A DNA stretch of 64,000 nt. It comes from Chitinophagales bacterium. GTDB lineage: Bacteria; Bacteroidota; Bacteroidia; Chitinophagales; Saprospiraceae. Below, in pieces: positions 49,052 through 57,523 of the stretch. Within the stretch, counting starts at the first letter, position 1. Each line of letters begins with the position of its first letter. Where the stretch lies: the NCBI GenBank assembly GCA_013299105.1, contig JAAFJY010000001.1, positions 390,978 through 454,977 of the forward strand, given 5' to 3'. A program made the position numbers and the translations under genes. Below the pieces are notes generated by a model that saw only the letters and a program-made list of their open reading frames with translations, did not search any database and was not told the origin of the DNA.

Positions 49052-50380
49052 ATGCGTCCCAGTATCATCACTTGTTTGCTCTTGTGCTTGCCCATTTTGG
49101 GCGCTTGCCAGCGCAAAAGCCAAAAAGTAGTAGGCAAAGAAATCAGCAGCAATTTTCCGAATGTGTGCATTGATAGTTCAGGTGGAGCTTTTTCCACCGG
49201 GCCCTGTGAGCCCAGCATCGCCATTTCGCCAGTGGATTCCAATGTGATCGTGGCTGGGGCGATCCTGAATCGGGTTTACTATTCCCACAATGGCGGCCTG
49301 ACTTGGCAGCGCAAAACCCTGCGTTCGACTTATGGTGTATATGGCGATCCCGTGCTGATTGCCGACCCAAAAGGCCACTTTTACTACGCCCACCTCTCGG
49401 ACCCCAACAACAAAATGGGGGGCGATGCCAATTGGCTGGACCGCATTGTGATCCAAAAATCGACCGATCGGGGCATGAACTGGAGCAATGGCACTTTTGC
49501 GGGGATGCACCACCCCAAAGACCAGGACAAGCACTGGTTGGCCATCGACCCCAGGGACGAATCGATCAGCATGACCTGGACCGAATTTGACAAGTACGAC
49601 AGCCGCGATGACAAAGACAAGTCCCGCATCCTGTTTTCCCGCTCCACGGATGGGGGGCAAAGCTGGTCGGAAGCCCTGAATTTGTCGCAATTCGAAGGCA
49701 ATTGCCTGGATGACGACCTCACCACCGAAGGTGCCGTACCCGCCATCGGCCCCAACGGCGAGATTTACGTGGCCTGGGCCTACAACAACAAAATCTACTT
49801 GGATCGCTCGCTCGATGGCGGCAAAACCTGGTTGGCGCAAGACCAAGTGGTAGCCGATCAGCCTGGCGGCTGGACTTTTGACATCCCCGGCATTTACCGG
49901 GCCAATGGCTTGCCGATCACCGCTACTGACTTGAGCAATGGTCCTAATCAGGGTGCCATTTATGTCAATTGGGCCGATCAGCGCAATGGCAAAAATGATA
50001 CCGACATCTGGCTGGCCAAATCCAGCGACGGTGGCAAAACCTGGGGCAGTCCAGTACGCGTGAACAACGACGCAGCGGGCAAACACCAGTTTTTCTCTTG
50101 GCTGACAGTTGATCCGGTCAGTGGGTATGTGTATGTAGTGTTCTACGATCGCCGCAACCACAGTGATGAGTCAACGGATGTGTACCTGGCTTTTTCGAAG
50201 GACGGGGGCAAGACTTTTACCAACACCAAAATCAGCCAATCGCCTTTCAGGCCCAGCAAAGAGGTGTTTTTTGGCGATTACAACCACCTCAGCGTGTACA
50301 ATGGTCGTATCCGCCCGATCTGGACCCGCTTAGATGGCTCAAAACTCAGCGTTTGGACGGCTTTGATCAAGATTCGTTGA
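49052..50380 (+). CDS. Asp-box (sialidase-fold) lipoprotein
   Basis: 442 residues with a lipoprotein signal (MRPSIITCLLLCLPILGACQ, lipobox LGAC). The mature part carries six BNR/Asp-box repeats, including STDRGMNWS, RSTDGGQSWSE, RSLDGGKTWLA, KSSDGGKTWGS and FSKDGGKTFTN, which mark a six-bladed sialidase-type propeller. Whether it is an active glycosidase is open, since the arginine triad of sialidases is not obvious. It lies about 100 bp after the subtilase gene and 77 bp before another lipoprotein gene on the same strand. Confidence 0.85.
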   Translation: MRPSIITCLLLCLPILGACQRKSQKVVGKEISSNFPNVCIDSSGGAFSTGPCEPSIAISPVDSNVIVAGAILNRVYYSHNGGLTWQRKTLRSTYGVYGDPVLIADPKGHFYYAHLSDPNNKMGGDANWLDRIVIQKSTDRGMNWSNGTFAGMHHPKDQDKHWLAIDPRDESISMTWTEFDKYDSRDDKDKSRILFSRSTDGGQSWSEALNLSQFEGNCLDDDLTTEGAVPAIGPNGEIYVAWAYNNKIYLDRSLDGGKTWLAQDQVVADQPGGWTFDIPGIYRANGLPITATDLSNGPNQGAIYVNWADQRNGKNDTDIWLAKSSDGGKTWGSPVRVNNDAAGKHQFFSWLTVDPVSGYVYVVFYDRRNHSDESTDVYLAFSKDGGKTFTNTKISQSPFRPSKEVFFGDYNHLSVYNGRIRPIWTRLDGSKLSVWTALIKIR

Positions 50381-50456
50381 GGGGTTATTCGGGAATCCTG
50401 ATACAAAAATATCTTTTGAGGCGTTCTAATGACAAATACCCTCAATCACTTCGCCT

Positions 50457-51983
50457 ATGCGTTTGATTCATTACGTTCTGATCGCTTTGAGTATTGGCCT
50501 TTGCTCCTGCGGAGCCGACCTAACGGAAATCGAAGATCCCAACTACGATCCGGTTTTTGCCATTCCGCTGGTCAATTCCAACACTAGCATCAAAAAGCTG
50601 GTAGAAGGCAGCGAAGACCTCACTTCCGTGATCGTAGGCGGCAATGGCCAATTGCATTTCCTATACCGAGGTGATGTGTTGACGCGCACCAGCGACCAGA
50701 TTTTTGGGCAACTCACTTCGGCTTTGCCTCCTTTGGTGCCCATTACCAGCAAAAACATGCCTTTGCCCCTGGCTTTGCCCAATGGAGTCAAACTCAAAAA
50801 GGTAGAACTCAAGGCGGGTGATTTTTCCTATTACCTGGAAAACCCCAATACCGAGCCGATAAAAGTAAAACTCACCTTGCCTGAATTGACCAAAGGCGGA
50901 CAAGCCATGACTTTCAACATCGACTTGCCAGCGTACAGTGGTTCAGGAGCCAGGCCCTCGGCAAGCAATCAAGTGAGCCCTGCCTCATTCGAGGGCTATA
51001 CTTTTGTCCCCAAAAACGACAGCCTCTACATCAAGTACGAAGCTACCACTGCCAGCGGCCGCAGCGTGAATGTGGCTTTGTTTGTGGTTCGCATTGTGAA
51101 CTTAAAATTTTCTTACGCCGAAGGTTTTTTTGGTAGTTTGCTGTATGAAGGGGGGAAAGACACAGTGAGCATCGACTTTTTCAAAAACTACATCCAAGGC
51201 AACATTTATTTTGCCGATCCTAAGGTGAGTTTTTTCCTGGAAAATTCCTTTGGCGTGCCTTCACGTTCGATCGTCAAGGACTTTAGGGTCTTTACGGTGG
51301 GTGGAAAAGTGTTACCCGTACAAAGCCCCATCATCCGAACGGGCATCGACTTCCCCTATCCGCGAATCAACGAGGTAGGCCAGGCCAAGCGCGACACTTT
51401 CGTTTTTGACAAAAGCAATTCCAACCTCGACGTTTTGTTGGGCTCGGGCCCCACTGCGGTGGCTTACGACGTGGATGCCTTTACCAACCCAGAAGGCAAC
51501 ACTGGCCAAAGTGGATTCATTACCGATAAAAGTTACTACAAAGTACAAGTGGAAGTGGACCTGCCACTTTATGGGCGAGCTGCCAATTTCATCAGCGAAC
51601 AAATTTATGGCATTGATTTCAGTGCCTTCAAACGCGTAGAAAACCTGGAATTCAAAATCGTCGCCGAAAACGAGACGCCCATCGAAGCCAGGGTCCAAGG
51701 CTATTTCCTAGACGAGGCAGGCAAAACCCTGGATTCCTTGTTCAGCGGCAAGCAATTGGTGCTCAAAGGAGCCACCACGAATGCCCAAGGCTTCCCAACG
51801 GGCAATGTTTCCCAAACCACTTTTACATCTTTTAATGACGCCCGCTTCCAAAAAATCCGCTTGTCCACGCGCATGAAGCTATCTCTGATCCTTTCTACCG
51901 ATATTGCCAATCCCGATAAAGTAGTTCGCCTTTTGGCGCAGCAGCAGATCAAGGTGCGGATCGGGGCAAAAGTGGGATTGTGA
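50457..51983 (+). CDS. Lipoprotein of unknown function, 508 residues
   Basis: A lipoprotein signal (MRLIHYVLIALSIGLCSCGA, lipobox LCSC) leads into a beta-rich chain with no family I recognise. The start NYDPVFAIPLVNSNTSIKKL and repeated GSGPTAVAYDVD and EVDLPLYGRAANFISEQIYG segments suggest successive beta-sandwich domains, as in surface proteins of this phylum. No catalytic motif is visible. It is the third of three consecutive lipoprotein genes and may belong with them. Confidence 0.7.
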   Translation: MRLIHYVLIALSIGLCSCGADLTEIEDPNYDPVFAIPLVNSNTSIKKLVEGSEDLTSVIVGGNGQLHFLYRGDVLTRTSDQIFGQLTSALPPLVPITSKNMPLPLALPNGVKLKKVELKAGDFSYYLENPNTEPIKVKLTLPELTKGGQAMTFNIDLPAYSGSGARPSASNQVSPASFEGYTFVPKNDSLYIKYEATTASGRSVNVALFVVRIVNLKFSYAEGFFGSLLYEGGKDTVSIDFFKNYIQGNIYFADPKVSFFLENSFGVPSRSIVKDFRVFTVGGKVLPVQSPIIRTGIDFPYPRINEVGQAKRDTFVFDKSNSNLDVLLGSGPTAVAYDVDAFTNPEGNTGQSGFITDKSYYKVQVEVDLPLYGRAANFISEQIYGIDFSAFKRVENLEFKIVAENETPIEARVQGYFLDEAGKTLDSLFSGKQLVLKGATTNAQGFPTGNVSQTTFTSFNDARFQKIRLSTRMKLSLILSTDIANPDKVVRLLAQQQIKVRIGAKVGL

Positions 51984-51994
51984 ACAACAGCCCT

Positions 51995-52075
51995 GAAAGG
52001 GCGAAATACGTCAGCGATGGGCGTAGCCCGTCGAACGAACATACGTCACCAATGAGCATAGCCCGTCGACAATTT
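51995..52075. repeat. Two-unit repeat (ACGTCAGCGATGGGCGTAGC type)
   Basis: ATACGTCAGCGATGGGCGTA, then GCCCGTCGA, is repeated once with changes about 36 bp later as ATACGTCACCAATGAGCATA, then GCCCGTCGA. It is preceded by CCCTGAAAGGGC. This looks like an interspersed repeat found in several environmental genomes, but only two units are present. Confidence 0.5.
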
Positions 52076-52158
52076 CCATTCCCATCCCGAACAGCAATGA
52101 CACGCCCAAACCCCAGAAAAGGTTGCCTGAGCGCGTCACGCCATGCGAGTCCATCACC

Positions 52159-52599
52159 TCAAAACGGCAAATCATCGCTGTTCGCCTCCACGCCAGCCTC
52201 CACGGGCATGGGAGGGATGACCGTCGTATCGGTTTTGGGCGCATAATTGCTGCCAGCTCCGTTTCCTTCAGGTTTTTTGCCATCGAGGATACGGAAATAG
52301 TCCACTACTACCTCGGTCAGCTTTCGCGTAACTTTGTCCTTGTCTTCGTAGGTGCGATGTGTCAGTTTGCCTTCGATGTACAACATCATGCCTTTTTTGA
52401 CGGATTGTTCTGCGCGTTCTGCCAATTGCCGCCAAAACACCACATCGTGCCATTCAGTCGTACTTTGCCAATCTCCGTTGCGGTCTTTGTAATTTTCGTT
52501 GGTAGCAATGGAGAGGCGTGCTTTCTTTTGCCCCGTTTCCATGGTGCGGACTTCTGGGTCTTGGCCAGTGTACCCAATGAGGGTTACTCGGTTTACCAT
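52159..52599 (-). CDS. ssb: Single-stranded DNA-binding protein
   Basis: 146 residues with the SSB OB fold: MVNRVTLIGYTGQDPEVRTM, ATNENYKDRNGDWQ, STTEWHDVVFWRQLAERAEQ and KKGMMLYIEGKLTHRTYEDK, then a flexible tail ending in the acidic tip DDLPF that recruits partner proteins. The start is set by MVNRVTLIG at 52599; the longer frame reads into the promoter region. The first seven codons and the upstream 250 bp are duplicated at 54200-54469. It may be one of several ssb genes in the genome. Confidence 0.92.
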   Translation of the reverse strand: MVNRVTLIGYTGQDPEVRTMETGQKKARLSIATNENYKDRNGDWQSTTEWHDVVFWRQLAERAEQSVKKGMMLYIEGKLTHRTYEDKDKVTRKLTEVVVDYFRILDGKKPEGNGAGSNYAPKTDTTVIPPMPVEAGVEANSDDLPF

Positions 52600-52852
52600 A
52601 GTTATAGATTGTACTGGTTTTTTAATGATGAAACTTCCTAGCGCTTGGATTTGAGACAAAGTAAGGCAAAAAAAGCATAGCCTGCTTGGACAAAAAACAA
52701 GCTTTGTTCCCTGCGTTTTTACCCTAAAAACAGGGTGTCTCTCTTTGTGACTAATTGATAAACAAATGAATAGACAAAAAGATTGAGGCAAAAAGTTCCC
52801 AAAACAAATATTTTTTTGGTTGATTTTTTTTGAAAGTAGTTGTGTTGAAAAA
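52580..52852. repeat. Direct repeat DR1: ssb control region and first codons
   Basis: 273 bp covering the first seven ssb codons and the upstream region, matched in the same orientation by DR2 at 54200-54469 with scattered changes. Shared blocks include AGGGTTACTCGGTTTACCAT and AGATTGTACTGGTTTTTTAA. The 200 bp between it and the Fic gene show no gene. Confidence 0.75.
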
Positions 52853-53056
52853 GCACCGTAGTGGCTAACCAAGATCGAGCTGGGTAGGCAAGCGGATGGG
52901 TTGAAGTGCTTTGGATTGGAATTGAAAGGATTGCTAAGTATTCTTTTTTAAAAGCTCGCCTTGCTCACATTTGGAACAATGAAGGTCAGTTTTCACTCCT
53001 ATGCGCCATTTTTCTCTGCATACTGGGTATCGACTCAAAAAAATAGGCTTGATTGA

Positions 53057-54067
53057 CTATAACGCTCCTGCCTTTTTTGTCTCGAAATCACTCGGATGGA
53101 CCGTTACGATAAGGTTACCAATCAGTTTTACCATCCCTTCTTTTTCATTCGGGTCGCTTTGCGCCACCAGCAGTGCCAACGCGGTGAGTGCATTGTCGTT
53201 GATTTTCAGTTCGCCAGCCGCATTGAAGCGGTGTTTGTTTTTTTCCAAAAACCATACAAATAAAAATGCTCCAATGCGTTTGTTGCCATCGCTGAAGGGG
53301 TGGTTTTTGATAACAAAGTACAAGAGGTGTGCCGCCTGTTCTTCAATGCTGGGATACAGGTATTGACCACCAAAAGTTTGTACGATGCTGATCAATATCC
53401 CAGAGAAACTGTCGTCTTTTTCGTTGCCAAACAGCTCGGTGGCTTCTTTTTGCGCCATCAAGCGTTTTTTGAGTTCAGCAATGGCGCTTTTGGCTTCCTC
53501 GTACTGTATTTCGTAGCTGATGTTGGGGTTGAATGCCTGGTCGGGCAGTTGGTGGCTGTCGTACTGGTTGAGCAGCACAAAACTGCGGGTGTAGTTGCCC
53601 AGTATCTCCAACAAGCCCCTGGCCTCGCTCAGTTGCAGGCCATCAGTGCCGCTTGATTGAGTGATGAGTTGAACCATTTTGCCCAACTCATCCAAGCGCT
53701 TTTGGTTGATCGCGTAGCCCTGCACCAGGTAATCTTTGAGCCGCTGGGTAGCCCATTGACGGAATTGGGTGCCGCGCTTGGAATTGACGCGGTAGCCAAC
53801 AGATAGAATAGCATCCAAGTTGTAAAATTTGACATTCCGTTTTACTTCCCGCTTGCCTTCCTGCTGAACTACCGAGAAAAACTCGGTAGTTGCCCCATCT
53901 TCTAATTCTTCTTCAGCAAATATATTTTTCAAGTGCAAACCAATGGTATCGCTATCTTTGTCAAACAGTTCCGCCATTTGCCGTTGCGAAAGCCATACGC
54001 TGTCCGAAGACATCCGCACCTCGATCTGGCGGTTATTTGTTTCAAAAATTTCGATTTTGTTTTCCAT
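53057..54067 (-). CDS. RhuM-family protein with C-terminal Fic domain
   Basis: 336 residues. The N-terminal part has the RhuM pattern (SDSVWLSQRQMAELFDKDSD, then KRNVKFYNLDAILSVGYRVN and RGTQFRQWATQRLKDYLVQG). The C-terminal part is a Fic/Doc domain with the motif HPFSDGNKRIGAFLFVWFL near residue 260, carrying the catalytic histidine and anion-binding loop. Fic enzymes typically transfer AMP or another nucleotide to target proteins. RhuM-Fic genes often lie inside Type I restriction loci. Here the gene lies 5 bp after a scrap of a specificity gene and behind a duplicated ssb promoter, so it may be a remnant that is still expressed. No antitoxin gene is adjacent. Confidence 0.85.
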   Translation of the reverse strand: MENKIEIFETNNRQIEVRMSSDSVWLSQRQMAELFDKDSDTIGLHLKNIFAEEELEDGATTEFFSVVQQEGKREVKRNVKFYNLDAILSVGYRVNSKRGTQFRQWATQRLKDYLVQGYAINQKRLDELGKMVQLITQSSGTDGLQLSEARGLLEILGNYTRSFVLLNQYDSHQLPDQAFNPNISYEIQYEEAKSAIAELKKRLMAQKEATELFGNEKDDSFSGILISIVQTFGGQYLYPSIEEQAAHLLYFVIKNHPFSDGNKRIGAFLFVWFLEKNKHRFNAAGELKINDNALTALALLVAQSDPNEKEGMVKLIGNLIVTVHPSDFETKKAGAL

Positions 54068-54072
54068 AGCGT

Positions 54073-54219
54073 TTATAATTTTAGCTTGTTTACGTCTATT
54101 TCACCTGACATTAGCTTGGGTAATAAACCGTCGTGCGGGGATTCTAGGTTCCCGTTTTTTAATATATTTTGTTCGATTTTTGATTGAACCATACTAGTAA
54201 GGGTTACTCGGTTTACCAT
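54073..54219 (-). pseudogene. ssb'-hsdS' chimeric mini-ORF
   Basis: 48 codons that begin with the first seven residues of SSB (MVNRVTL) and then, after a junction at codon 8, read KIEQNILKNGNLESPHDG and LLPKLMSGEIDVNKLKL. The LLPKLMSGEIDV ending is typical of Type I restriction specificity (HsdS) C-termini. Thus a duplicated ssb start has been joined in frame to the last codons of an hsdS gene, directly before the RhuM-Fic gene (5 bp gap). It might be translated and couple translation into the Fic gene, but it is not a functional SSB or HsdS. Confidence 0.75.
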
Positions 54220-54469
54220 AGTTACAGATTGTACTGGTTTTTTAATGATGAAGCTTCCCAGTGCTCGGATTTGAGACAAGATAAAGCAAAAAAGCATACC
54301 TGATTGGACAAAAAACAACTTGTGTTATCGGCTTTTTGGGCCAAAACCAAGGTATTCTTCTTCAGTACTCCTTGACAAACAAATAAATACACAAAAAGAT
54401 TGAGGCAAAAAGTTCTCAAAACAAATATTTTTTTGGTCGACTTTTTTTGAAGGTAGTTGTGTTGAAAAA
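54200..54469. repeat. Direct repeat DR2: duplicated ssb control region
   Basis: 270 bp matching DR1 (52580-52852) in the same orientation; differences are scattered, so the duplication is not recent. It supplies the upstream region of the chimera and RhuM-Fic gene. The 190 bp beyond it, up to the R5 arm, show no clear gene. Confidence 0.75.
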
Positions 54470-54659
54470 CGTAGTGAAAGATTTGGAGAGGTCAAAGAAG
54501 AAGAGAAACATAACAGGTGAAACAAGTAGAATTGCAATTGGTCCTAGCGAAAATGCAAAAAGCAATTCAATCTTTTGACCATACTTTGGGTGGCTGTTTT
54601 GGAAAAAATTAATACATTGCTGATAAATCTAGTCTGCAAAAACCCCAAACCTGTCCGAA

Positions 54660-54700
54660 TCCCCTCTCTTCAACCTTTCAACGCTTCAACCTTTCAACTC
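54660..54700. repeat. R5 repeat arm
   Basis: CCCCTCTCTTCAACCTTTCA, then ACGCTTCAACCTTTCAACTC, ending 3 bp before the start of the oxidoreductase gene. The opposite arm is found directly at the gene's stop. Confidence 0.7.
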
Positions 54701-54702
54701 CA

Positions 54703-56781
54703 ATGACCCACCACCGTACCTGCAACCTCTGCGAAGCCATGTGTGGCTTGGAAATTGAACTTCAGGATGGCCAGATCCAAACGATTCGGGGCGATCAAAA
54801 CGATTCCTTCAGCCGGGGGCACATCTGCCCCAAAGCGGTGGCCCTCAAGGATATTTACGAAGATCCCAATCGCCTGAAAACGCCCCTGCGCCGCAAGGGC
54901 AAAACCTGGGAGCCCATTTCCTGGGAAGCAGCGATGGAGGAAGTGGTGACAAAAATCCAGGCCATACAGGCCCAATACGGCTCCAATGCGGTGGCCTTGT
55001 ACCAGGGCAACCCTTCGATCCACAACCTGGGCACGATGATGAATTCTTCGGCTTTTGCCAAGGCTTTGAAGACCAAAAACCTTTATTCCGCTACCTCGGT
55101 CGATCAATTGCCGCATCACTTTGCCTCCTGGCTCATGTTTGGGCACCCTTTGCTGATCCCCATCCCGGATATTGACCGCACGGACTTTATGCTGATTTTT
55201 GGCGGCAATCCCCTGGCCTCCAACGGAAGCATGATGAGCGTACCCGACGTGGCCCACCGCCTGCGGGCCATCCAGGAGCGCGGCGGCCAGGTAGTGACCA
55301 TCGATCCGCGCCGCAGCGAAACCGCCGCCAAGGCCAGTGCGCACCATTTCATCAAACCCGGAGCGGATGTGTACTTGCTCTTGGCCCTTTTGCAAGTGAT
55401 TTTTTCGGAAAAATTGGACAAACCTGGCCGTTTGGCCGACTTTACCGATGGCTTGGAGCAATTACAGGCCTTGGTAGCACCTTTTTCGCCAGAGCGGGTC
55501 AGTGGAGTGACTGGCCTGTCGGCAGTGGCCATTCGCGATTTGGCGATGGCTTTTGCCACAGCAGAAAAAGCAGTGTGTTATGGGAGGGTGGGCGTTTCTA
55601 CCCAAAGTTTCGGGGGCCTGTGCCACTGGCTGATCAATGCGCTGAACATCGTCACTGGCAACCTGGACCAAGCAGGTGGAGCCATGTTCACCACCCCAGC
55701 GATTGACATCTTGGCGGCCAGCAAGGGCGGCCAACGATTCGACCGTTGGCGCAGCCGGGTAAGGCAATTGCCCGAATTTTTGGGCGAATTGCCCGTAGCA
55801 GCCCTCGCCGAGGAAATTTCGACCCCCGGTGAAGGTCAAATCCGCGCCCTGGTCACCAGTTGTGGCAACCCAGTATTGTCCACCCCCAACGGCACCAAAC
55901 TCGAAAAAGCCCTGGAGGGCCTGGATTTAATGGTGGCGATCGATATTTATTTGAACGAAAGTTCCCGCCACGCGGACATTATTTTGCCACCAGCGACTGG
56001 TTTGGAAAACCCGCATTACGACCTCACCTTCCACGCTTTGGCGGTGCGCAATACAGCCAAATATTCACCCGCCCTTTTCCCAAAAGCGGAAGGAGCGAAG
56101 TACGACTACGAAATTTACCAGGAACTCAGCCACCGCCTGCGCGGGGAGCCCGGACCATTTGTAGCCGAATCGCCAGAGCAAAAACTGGCCCTGGGCTTGC
56201 AGTTTGGCCCCTATCAACTCGATTTTGAAGAAGTAAAAAAACAAAAGCATGGCATCGACCTGGGGCCACTCGAACCCCGTTTTCCAGCTCGCCTTTTTAC
56301 CGAAGACAAAAGAATTCAACTCTACCCCGACTTGCTGGTCAAAGACCTGGCGCGGGCCGAACAAGCCTTGCAGGAAAGCACCTCCCCTACTTTCCCCATG
56401 CAGTTGATTGGTCGGCGGCACCTGCGCGACAACAACTCCTGGATGCACAATGCCCAGCGCCTGATGCGGGGCCGCGACCGTTGTACCTTATACATGCATC
56501 CTGATGACGCTGAAAACCTGGGTTTGAAAGACCAGGCACAGGTAAAAGTCAGCTCCAGGGTGGGCAGCATCCACTTGCCACTCGAAATCACTGCCGACAT
56601 GATGCCTGGTGTGGTGTGTATGCCGCACGGCTACGGCCACCACCGCGCCGATATTCGCCTGGATGTGGCCAGCCAATACCCTGGGGCCAGCATCAATGAC
56701 CTGACCGATGAAACGGTCTTGGATGAATTGACGGGCAATGCGGCGTTCAGCAATGTGTGGGTGAGCGTTGAGGGGAGTTGA
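54703..56781 (+). CDS. Molybdopterin-dependent oxidoreductase
   Basis: 692 residues of the DMSO-reductase/formate-dehydrogenase superfamily. The N-terminal 4Fe-4S domain has THHRTCNLCEAMCGLEIELQ with CxxCxxxC and a fourth cysteine in RGHICPKA. Then come PISWEAAMEEVV, a nucleotide-binding core (GNPLASNGSMM, VVTIDPRRSETAAKA) and a C-terminal RRHLRDNNSWMHN segment with a molydopterin-dinucleotide binding domain ending ELTGNAAFSNVW. No twin-arginine signal, so it is probably cytosolic, as in formate-dehydrogenase-like members. The donor or acceptor is unknown. R5 arms lie on both sides, the right-hand one providing the TGA stop. Confidence 0.88.
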   Translation: MTHHRTCNLCEAMCGLEIELQDGQIQTIRGDQNDSFSRGHICPKAVALKDIYEDPNRLKTPLRRKGKTWEPISWEAAMEEVVTKIQAIQAQYGSNAVALYQGNPSIHNLGTMMNSSAFAKALKTKNLYSATSVDQLPHHFASWLMFGHPLLIPIPDIDRTDFMLIFGGNPLASNGSMMSVPDVAHRLRAIQERGGQVVTIDPRRSETAAKASAHHFIKPGADVYLLLALLQVIFSEKLDKPGRLADFTDGLEQLQALVAPFSPERVSGVTGLSAVAIRDLAMAFATAEKAVCYGRVGVSTQSFGGLCHWLINALNIVTGNLDQAGGAMFTTPAIDILAASKGGQRFDRWRSRVRQLPEFLGELPVAALAEEISTPGEGQIRALVTSCGNPVLSTPNGTKLEKALEGLDLMVAIDIYLNESSRHADIILPPATGLENPHYDLTFHALAVRNTAKYSPALFPKAEGAKYDYEIYQELSHRLRGEPGPFVAESPEQKLALGLQFGPYQLDFEEVKKQKHGIDLGPLEPRFPARLFTEDKRIQLYPDLLVKDLARAEQALQESTSPTFPMQLIGRRHLRDNNSWMHNAQRLMRGRDRCTLYMHPDDAENLGLKDQAQVKVSSRVGSIHLPLEITADMMPGVVCMPHGYGHHRADIRLDVASQYPGASINDLTDETVLDELTGNAAFSNVWVSVEGS

Positions 56782-56806
56782 AAAGTTGAAGGGTTGAAGA
56801 GAAGCG
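56776..56806. repeat. R5 repeat arm
   Basis: GGAGTTGAAAAGTTGAAGGG, then TTGAAGAGAAG. The TGA stop of the oxidoreductase lies inside it. Its orientation is opposite to the arm at 54660-54700, so the gene sits between two inverted arms. Confidence 0.7.
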
Positions 56807-56904
56807 GGGCTTTAGGACAAGTCAGGTTCTTAATTTTTGGTTAAAATGTGGGCTAGTTTTTTACTTTTTGCGCCGGCTAAAGTCAAAATGTAAAATCAAA
56901 CAAC

Positions 56905-57237
56905 ATGAACATCATCAAATCTGTGTTGGCTTTGGCCATTCTTTGCTTTTTTACCTTGCAAGCGACTGCGCAAACTGGAGCCCGAAAAGCCCAACTCGAC
57001 TCCATGCTGACCGAGCTGAACCTTGATGCGAATCAGAAAACCCAACTGAAATCCATTCGCGACAAATATAAAGTGGACTTGAAAACTGCTCGCCAAAACA
57101 AAGATCGCAGCGCCATGAAAACCCAAATGCAGGCCATGAACCAGGAAATTGGCCAAATTTTGAACGAAGAACAAAAGCGCAAGTGGCAGGCTTTTTTGGA
57201 CAATAAAAAGAATGCCAAGGGGCCAAGAAAGGGATGA
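56905..57237 (+). CDS. Small exported helical protein (Spy/CpxP-like)
   Basis: 110 residues: a signal peptide (MNIIKSVLALAILCFFTLQA, cleavage near TAQ) and a charged helical chain with LNLDANQKTQLKSIRDKYK, TQMQAMNQEIGQILNEEQKR and KWQAFLDNKKN. The helix-turn-helix with LTxxQ-like spacing resembles periplasmic chaperones of the Spy/CpxP group and the LTXXQ proteins common in this phylum. It probably acts in envelope stress or protein folding. A terminator follows. Confidence 0.75.
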   Translation: MNIIKSVLALAILCFFTLQATAQTGARKAQLDSMLTELNLDANQKTQLKSIRDKYKVDLKTARQNKDRSAMKTQMQAMNQEIGQILNEEQKRKWQAFLDNKKNAKGPRKG

Positions 57238-57267
57238 TGCATCCCAATGCACTGCCGCGAACATCAA

Positions 57268-57308
57268 AAAAAGCAGGTTGTTTCCAAGTGAAATGACCTG
57301 CTTTTTTT
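57268..57308 (+). terminator. Intrinsic terminator
   Basis: AAAGCAGGT and ACCTGCTTT form a 9-bp perfect stem around a 17-nt loop, followed by a run of six or more T. It lies 31 bp after the Spy-like gene. Confidence 0.85.
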
Positions 57309-57309
57309 G

Positions 57310-57353
57310 GTTATGAGTTATAAATTATGAGTGATGAGTGGGGGCTCGCCAGC
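57310..57353. repeat. R6-like left-arm fragment
   Basis: An AT-rich run of ATGAGTT/ATAAATT units ends in GTGGGGGCTCGCC, similar to the inner end of the R6 left arm at 39885. The next 170 bp hold no clear signal. Confidence 0.4.
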
Positions 57354-57523
57354 TTCGAGGGGTGTCAGCGCGTGACCGTGAAATGAGTCCATTTTATAAT
57401 TCTTTCAAATTTGGTCAACGTCACGCAAGAAATCCTGTAATTCTACAATTATAAAAATTCTGGTTTAGACAAAAAATGTGGTTCAGATAAAAACATGCCT
57501 CGTTTGATTGTTGAGGCCGCTTT

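Noticed and set aside
52000-52075. Possible CRISPR-like array
   Set aside because: Only two imperfect units and no spacer of regular length; no cas genes in the window.
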